A stretch of DNA of 64,000 nt, from assembly GCF_003350925.1 (NCBI RefSeq), contig NZ_KZ857176.1, positions 62,001 through 126,000 of the forward strand, written 5' to 3'. Shown here in pieces: positions 59,136 through 64,000 of this stretch. The notes beneath the pieces are model-generated. The model saw nothing but the letters and a program-made list of their open reading frames with translations, searched no databases and was not told the DNA's origin. The stretch comes from Dyella tabacisoli. GTDB taxonomy: Bacteria; Pseudomonadota; Gammaproteobacteria; Xanthomonadales; Rhodanobacteraceae. Position 1 is the first letter of the stretch. Every line of letters starts with the position of its first letter. Position numbers and translations under genes: made by a program.

Positions 59136-61163
59136 TTAGAGACCCATGGCCGGATCGGTGATGCCTGACTGACCGTTTTCCACGCGCCCGGCAAAGCGGC
59201 GTTTGAATTGGGCGTCCTGGGTGCAGATCACTTGGATGTCGTACCAGCCGCCACCGCTGGCATCGGCCCAGTTGAGCTGGATCGTGCTGTGGGCGGGAAC
59301 CTGCACGGTGTATGGCGAGGTGCTGCCGTAGGCCATGTTGCTCACTGTGGCAGTGACGGCCTGGCTGCCGCTATTGATGAAGCTAAGCGTTACGCCGCTG
59401 CCTTGGGCGGCGGGGCGCAGTTGTACTTCGAGCGGATGGGTGGTGCCGACCAAACCGTGAAAATCGCGACGGTAGCCATTGGGGCCGCGTGCGCTCAGGT
59501 CATAGACGCCGGCGCTGTAGTGCACCGCACTCCAGTAATCACTCAGTTTTTTGCCGGCTTCGACGGTATAGGTCCAGGGGCCGTCGCTGCGATTGCCGGC
59601 ATACACCTGAAAGACCGCACCGGCGCTGCCTGCGTTAGTGAAATCGATCCAGAAACGGCCGGCGGCGACGTCAATGCGGCCATCGGCTTGCAATACATAG
59701 GGCAGCGCGCGCGCCGGACGACTACCTGTGCTCTGTATGGGCAGCGATTGCGTCGTCGGCACCGTGGTATTGGGTAGCGTGCTGCATTGCAGATCGGCCT
59801 GCGCGACATAGTTGCTGGTGTCGGGCAAGCTCGGCCAGTTGGTGTTGCTGAGGTTGAAGTTGAATGCGCTGGTAAGGTCACCGCAGACGGCGCGACGCCA
59901 GGCACTGATATTGGGTTCGGCGACGCCAAAGCGGGTTTCCAGAAAGCGGATGACCGAGGTGTGGTCGAACACTTCGGAACACACCCAGCCGCCTTGCGTC
60001 CACGGCGAGATGATGGTCATCGGCACGCGAAAGCCCAGGCCGATCGGTTTGCCGCCGGTGACCTCTCCGGCGACGCTGACGGTCGATAAGCCATAGCTGT
60101 TTGAAGGCGGCGGCACCAGTGGTGGCATATGGTCGAAAAAGCCGCCGTTTTCGTCGTAGTTGAGAATGAAAACGGTATTTGCCCACACCTGCGGAGAGGC
60201 GGCCAAGGCAGTCAGCAGGCGCGCGGTGAGATCTTCGCCGACGGCCGGCTTGTAGTTGGCGTGCTCGGAGAGACTGGCCGGCGCCACGATCCACGAAACC
60301 TGCGGCAGCGTGCCGTTGGCAATGTCGTCGGCAAACGCTTGCACGAGATCGGGTACGGTCGCCATGCCGCGGTCGTATAGCGGGTTACCTGGTTGGGCGT
60401 TCTTGAAGTTGCTGAACCAGGCCAGTGCGTTGTCGTCGAAATTGTCAGTTTGCTGATAGACCTTCCAGCTCACGCCGGCTTGCTGCAAGCGTTCGGCATA
60501 GGTGGTCCAGGCAAAGCCCGCGGCCGGCTCGGTGTTGTCCAGTACGGCGGTGGTACCCACTGAAAGCCCATTGCTGCCGCTGAAGAGATGCAGGCGGTTG
60601 GGGTTGGTCTGGGTCAGGGTCGAGCAGTGATACGCATCGCATACGGTGAAGGCATCGGCGAGCGCGTAATAGAAGGCCAGGTCGGCCGGCTTGAAATAGC
60701 CCATGCCAAGTCCAGGTGCGCGTGCGGTGTTCCAGCTATCGAAGCGGCCTTTGTTCCAGATGCCGATGTCCACCGGGTAGCTCATCGCCGCTGCGTTTGC
60801 GCAGATGGCGTTGGTGGTGGTGGTGTCCATATGGAACGGCAGAATATAGCCGCCGGATGTATTGGTCGGTTGGTACAGCACGTTGTGGCCGTTGGGCAGT
60901 GGCGCGAGCTGACGGTCACCGAAACCGCGAATGCCTTTGAGCGTGCCGAGGTAATGATCGAACGAGCGGTTTTCCTGCATGAAGATCACGACATGCTGGA
61001 CGTCGTTGATCGTGTTGCTGGCGGTACCCGCGGGCGGGGTTGCCGCCATGGCCTTGCGTAGAGCAGGCGGCAGCGCCGCCATCGCCATGGCGCTGCCGGC
61101 CGTCATCGCGGCAGCTTTCATGAATTTGCGACGACTGACATCGGGGGTCTTGTCTTGCGTCAT
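59136..61163 (-). CDS. Tat-exported phospholipase C, phosphocholine-type
   Basis: 675 aa; ACGGAGAAGTACG ATG. The N-terminus has the twin-arginine signal SRRKFMKAAA (Arg11-Arg12). Alkaline-phosphatase-fold PLC features: HVVIFMQENRSFDHYLGTLK, GYFKPADLAFYYALADAFTV, CDAYHCSTLTQTNPNRLHLF, ILNYDENGGFFDHMPPLVPP and GWVCSEVFDHTSVIRFLETR. The C-terminal two ~85-residue domains (GRFWIDFTNAGSAGAVFQVY, YSAGVYDLSARGPNGYRRDF; then VTLSFINSGSQAVTATVSNM) are the PF05506-type (DUF756) repeats of PLCs. It hydrolyses phosphatidylcholine or sphingomyelin outside the cell, releasing phosphocholine, a phosphate source and a membrane-damaging act. The upstream TonB receptor is the only gene close on this strand. 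Confidence 0.93.
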   Translation of the reverse strand: MTQDKTPDVSRRKFMKAAAMTAGSAMAMAALPPALRKAMAATPPAGTASNTINDVQHVVIFMQENRSFDHYLGTLKGIRGFGDRQLAPLPNGHNVLYQPTNTSGGYILPFHMDTTTTNAICANAAAMSYPVDIGIWNKGRFDSWNTARAPGLGMGYFKPADLAFYYALADAFTVCDAYHCSTLTQTNPNRLHLFSGSNGLSVGTTAVLDNTEPAAGFAWTTYAERLQQAGVSWKVYQQTDNFDDNALAWFSNFKNAQPGNPLYDRGMATVPDLVQAFADDIANGTLPQVSWIVAPASLSEHANYKPAVGEDLTARLLTALAASPQVWANTVFILNYDENGGFFDHMPPLVPPPSNSYGLSTVSVAGEVTGGKPIGLGFRVPMTIISPWTQGGWVCSEVFDHTSVIRFLETRFGVAEPNISAWRRAVCGDLTSAFNFNLSNTNWPSLPDTSNYVAQADLQCSTLPNTTVPTTQSLPIQSTGSRPARALPYVLQADGRIDVAAGRFWIDFTNAGSAGAVFQVYAGNRSDGPWTYTVEAGKKLSDYWSAVHYSAGVYDLSARGPNGYRRDFHGLVGTTHPLEVQLRPAAQGSGVTLSFINSGSQAVTATVSNMAYGSTSPYTVQVPAHSTIQLNWADASGGGWYDIQVICTQDAQFKRRFAGRVENGQSGITDPAMGL

Positions 61164-61182
61164 CGTACTTCTCCGTTGAAGG

Positions 61183-61205
61183 CCCCCGCCTGACGGGGGC
61201 GGGGG
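61183..61205. promoter_or_regulatory. Intercistronic hairpin between TonB receptor and PLC genes
   Basis: CCCCCGCC/GGCGGGGG, an 8-bp stem with a 7-nt loop, in the 49-nt gap. There is no T-run after it in the minus (coding) direction, so readthrough to the PLC gene is likely. It may reduce PLC levels relative to the receptor by RNA processing (inference). Confidence 0.45.
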
Positions 61206-61212
61206 TTTTCAA

Positions 61213-63480
61213 TCAGAACGACATGTCGACCGTGAGGAAGCCCTGTCGCGGTGAGCCGACCAGCAAACTCTGGAAGGTGCCGGTCGGGTCGCTGGTAGTG
61301 AAACCGTTGCTATCGATGGTGGAGATGTATTTCTTGTTAAGCAGATTGCTCAGGGTCAACGAGATCTTCAGGTTCTTGGCGAAGCCAAGGTTCTTCTGCT
61401 CCCACGACAGGCCGGCATCCCATAGCCAGAAGCCGTCGATGCGCTGGTCGTTGACGAAGGTGTAGTAGCGCGGGCCGGTGTACTTGGTGCCCAGCGATGC
61501 GCGGAAGTCACCGAACTTGTACGACAGCTCGCTGGAGAACATCTGCTTGGGCGAATCGACCACGGTCTTGCCCTTGGTCGGAATCAGCACGCCAGCGTCG
61601 AGGTAGTTGTCTTTGTACTTGGCGTCGTTGTAGGTGGCCGAGTTGAACCAGCGCAGTGCCGGCGTCGGCTGCCACACGAAGGTGAACTCGGCACCTTGCG
61701 AATTGACCTTGCCGACATTGGCGATCTGGTTCGGGCAGCTCACCACACCGGCGCAAGGCACGATCACCAGCAAGCGGTTCTTGAAGTCGATGTTGTAAAG
61801 CGCCAGCGACGATTGAATGGTGCTATCGACATAGCGCACACCTAGCTCGCTATTGGCCGAACGCTCGGGACGCAAGGTGTTGCGCAGGCCGTCGAAGGTG
61901 GCCTGGCTGGATGACCACGCACCGTTGGCGCCTGGCTCAAAGGCGTTCTGGTTCATCGAGAACGAAGCGAATGCTTCCCAGCCATTGCCGATTTTGTAGT
62001 TGGCGCCCACTTGCGGCAGAAAATCGCTTTGGGCAGTCAATGCGCCGCTGGCACGGCCTGGCAATAAAGCGATCGCATTGGTGGTGACGTTATGGCCTTT
62101 GAAACCGGCATCGATGCGTAGCGTGTCGTCCAGCAGCGAGAACGAATCTTGCAGATACCACTGGCGAGTGAGCGTCGAGAAGCGCTGGCGGAATTTGGTG
62201 TGGAAGTAGGTGTTGTAAATCTGGTCTTGGCTGATCGGGCCGCCGGCTGCCGAAATCGGCTGAAAACTGCGGCCGATGGTGTACTTGCTGTCCTCGAACC
62301 AGAAGCCGCCTTCGATGTGATGATTGCCGAGGTCGTAGTTCAACGAGTTGACCATGCCGCCGCGCGTCATCAGGTAGTGCGACAGGCGCAATGCGATCGG
62401 CGCGTCGCCCGGCGCAGGTGTGTACGGCAGGTCCGACGCGGGGGTAAACCAGTGACCCTGGCCCAGGTCGTGGTGGTAATACGGCTGAATATTCAGCGTG
62501 AGCTGGTCGTTGAGAAAAAACTCGCCTTTGACCGAAACGAGTTCGTCATTACGAATGCCGTTGCCGTTGTAGTACGTGTCGTCGGGATTGGTCACGCAGC
62601 CGCTGTATTGGCCGTTGGCGATATTGACCGAGCGCTGCCAGTCCGGCGCGAGATAGTCGAAGCGATAACCGCAGCGCTTGAGTGAATCCAGCGATAAATC
62701 CATATACGGCTGTTCGATCCGGCGCACGACGTCGAGCAAGCCGGTGATGCGGCCGCCTTCCCACTGATACAGCGCCTTGAGGTTGAGCTGCTTCTGCGTC
62801 TGGTCGTCGTTGCCTTTCCATTTCGGCGCATCCACATACATGCCCGACACATAGCCGCGAAAGCCGCTGAGGTCGCCGGTATCGGCACGGATATAGCCAC
62901 GTTTGAAGCCATACGTGCCGCCGGTGGCGTTCACGCGCACGCCCGGCGTCATGCTGGGGTCGGCGGTACGCAACTGCACGGTGCCGCCGAGGTTGCTGGT
63001 TGAGGCCGTGCCAAGGGCGCCGGAGCCTTGCGCAAGATCCAGCTCATCGATGTTTTCGCCGATCCACGCGCGGGTCACGCTGAGGCCGTCACCACTGTGA
63101 TAGTCGGTATTGCCGAGCGGAATACCATCAAGCGTGTAACCGAGCTGGGTGTGATTAAAACCGCGCAAACTGACGCGGGTGGACCATTCATCGGTGCCAA
63201 AGGGATCATTGGTGATGAAATTCACGCCGGGCAATTTCGCCAGCATCTGGATCGGGCTGGTACCGGGCGTGAACTGCTCGATCTGCGCTTTGTCCATTTG
63301 CTGCACCTGACGCGTGGCGTTTTGGCCAACCACCGAAATGGTTTCCAGCGTCTTGGTTGTCGCCGGTGCGGCGACTGCGGTCGCAGCATCGACCGGCGCG
63401 GTGGTGTCGTCGCTAGCCTGTGCAAGCAGCGGGAACACCGCCAGTAAGGCAAGACAAAGAGGAGTACGGAGCAACATCAT
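61213..63480 (-). CDS. TonB-dependent outer-membrane receptor
   Basis: 755 aa from the ATG at 63478-63480; the frame is open further upstream, but this ATG gives a proper signal peptide (MMLLRTPLCLALLAVFPLLA, about residues 1-22). A TonB-box-like KTLETISVVGQN follows, then a plug (LPGVNFITNDPFGTDEWSTR, VSLRGFNHTQLGYTLDGIPL) and a barrel ending in LTVDMSF. It lies 49 nt upstream of the PLC gene, so they are probably one operon. Phosphate, phosphocholine or a siderophore are candidate ligands; in related bacteria TonB receptors are often paired with PLC under phosphate starvation (inference). Confidence 0.92.
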   Translation of the reverse strand: MMLLRTPLCLALLAVFPLLAQASDDTTAPVDAATAVAAPATTKTLETISVVGQNATRQVQQMDKAQIEQFTPGTSPIQMLAKLPGVNFITNDPFGTDEWSTRVSLRGFNHTQLGYTLDGIPLGNTDYHSGDGLSVTRAWIGENIDELDLAQGSGALGTASTSNLGGTVQLRTADPSMTPGVRVNATGGTYGFKRGYIRADTGDLSGFRGYVSGMYVDAPKWKGNDDQTQKQLNLKALYQWEGGRITGLLDVVRRIEQPYMDLSLDSLKRCGYRFDYLAPDWQRSVNIANGQYSGCVTNPDDTYYNGNGIRNDELVSVKGEFFLNDQLTLNIQPYYHHDLGQGHWFTPASDLPYTPAPGDAPIALRLSHYLMTRGGMVNSLNYDLGNHHIEGGFWFEDSKYTIGRSFQPISAAGGPISQDQIYNTYFHTKFRQRFSTLTRQWYLQDSFSLLDDTLRIDAGFKGHNVTTNAIALLPGRASGALTAQSDFLPQVGANYKIGNGWEAFASFSMNQNAFEPGANGAWSSSQATFDGLRNTLRPERSANSELGVRYVDSTIQSSLALYNIDFKNRLLVIVPCAGVVSCPNQIANVGKVNSQGAEFTFVWQPTPALRWFNSATYNDAKYKDNYLDAGVLIPTKGKTVVDSPKQMFSSELSYKFGDFRASLGTKYTGPRYYTFVNDQRIDGFWLWDAGLSWEQKNLGFAKNLKISLTLSNLLNKKYISTIDSNGFTTSDPTGTFQSLLVGSPRQGFLTVDMSF

Positions 63481-63861
63481 AGGAAGGCCTTGGATTGGGT
63501 TGAATGACGGGCGGGCGTCAGACAGCACGCACGTCGCCGATGGCCTGCCCATTAAAGGGAGTGCTCGTTGCATGTTGATTTAGCGGTGATGGCGCGCTGG
63601 CTGCGCAAAGAGGACAGGCTGTGCTGGTTGTCTAGATCGACTTGTCTACTACGCACAGTCGCGCTCGTTGCTACCGGTGACGAAACAGCGGTGGCGGGGC
63701 CAGTACTCGCGATACCTTCAACTCATCAGGTCGACGCAGGCGGAAATCCAGTGGCCTCGGGGGAGTAGAGGTGTTGCCGCAGGATTGTCGTTGTGCGTTA
63801 CAGCATGACTACAATGCGCTGGCACCGGTACGACAGGTCGCATCGGCTCATCGGGGGGATC
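63481..63861. other. Divergent promoter gap
   Basis: About 380 nt between the receptor and the DUF1835 gene. A CTGTCTGACG at 63511-63520 (minus sense) weakly resembles half a Pho box (CTGTCAT) but lacks a clear partner at the right spacing. No small gene seen. Confidence 0.3.
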
Positions 63862-64000
63862 ATGAACAGGCTCTTGCCCTATATCCACGTGGTCTGCGGC
63901 GATTCGGCCGGTGGCAGCCTGCGCCACGCACTCGCGCAAGTGGGCAGATCGGATCAGATCATCGTGCTGCGCGACGATCTCGCGATTGGGCCCTTGGTCG
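63862..64000 (+). CDS. DUF1835-family protein (partial, runs off the right edge)
   Basis: About 46 residues are visible, starting at the ATG after CGGGGGGATC. They read RLLPYIHVVCGDSAGGSLRH and ALAQVGRSDQIIVLRDDLAI then GPLV. The opening H-V-V-x-G-D-S-A-x-G-S-L and L-R-D-D-L-x-x-G-P-L match the start of DUF1835 proteins. The rest of the gene is outside the window, so the function is not known; the family has no firm role. Confidence 0.8.
   Translation, partial: MNRLLPYIHVVCGDSAGGSLRHALAQVGRSDQIIVLRDDLAIGPLV

Noticed and set aside
63500-63540. A Pho box before the TonB receptor/PLC operon
   Set aside because: Only one degenerate half-site (CTGTCTG) was found and the second half does not fit the expected spacing.

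Overview
The window looks like a chromosomal stretch of a high-GC gammaproteobacterium of the order Xanthomonadales, probably the Rhodanobacteraceae (Dyella/Rhodanobacter/Luteibacter type). This is an inference from two large TonB-dependent receptors, a lipoprotein M13 peptidase, propeller-type sensor kinases, a DUF899/DUF2182 pair, and scattered GTAGGTTGGGGTGAGC palindromes of REP type. I saw no rRNA, tRNA, CRISPR array, intact IS element or phage genes.

Layout. 1-2.6 kb (minus strand): a SAM-dependent methyltransferase of the borosin/tetrapyrrole-methylase type, then a 96-aa peptide that looks like its separate substrate, then a membrane TPR-GGDEF protein cut by the window edge. I read this as a split-borosin RiPP locus, the most interesting find here. 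2.9-10 kb: TonB receptor, two secreted proteins (one a beta-lactamase-fold hydrolase) and an ankyrin protein. 10-12.2 kb: a repeat-rich patch with a duplicated membrane gene (the second copy truncated), a 52-bp tandem array and hairpins. 12.2-13.9 kb: a putative pore-forming toxin with ricin-like, delta-endotoxin-N-like and jacalin-like parts. 14-18.5 kb: M13 peptidase, small zinc-ribbon membrane protein, secreted beta-helix protein. 18.9-28.7 kb: flavin monooxygenase, UBP zinc finger, cyclic-nucleotide-binding TrxR-like protein, propeller histidine kinase, Dps, AraC regulator and a cysteine-less DksA/TraR homologue.

28.7-33.3 kb: small secreted or membrane proteins of unknown function, with decayed genes (a DUF4262 gene broken by TAG, a patatin-like tail). 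33.7-37.2 kb: a propeller protein and a TPR-HTH regulator divergent from DUF899 and DUF2182 genes. 37.3-43.8 kb: regulators beside alpha/beta hydrolases with an aspartate nucleophile, and a cytochrome b561 - ECF sigma - anti-sigma unit. 44.2-46 kb: two adjacent proteins of unknown function, the first rich in PDAG repeats. 46-50.1 kb: a large hybrid sensor kinase followed on the same strand by an arsenate-reductase-type phosphatase. 50.3-53.8 kb: poorly conserved small genes and a fimbrial-like protein. 54-64 kb: housekeeping-like genes: RecQ, a YbaL/Kef-type antiporter, a TonB receptor paired with a Tat-exported phospholipase C, and the start of a DUF1835 gene.

All functions are read from sequence alone. 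Family names rest on recognised motifs, not on searches.
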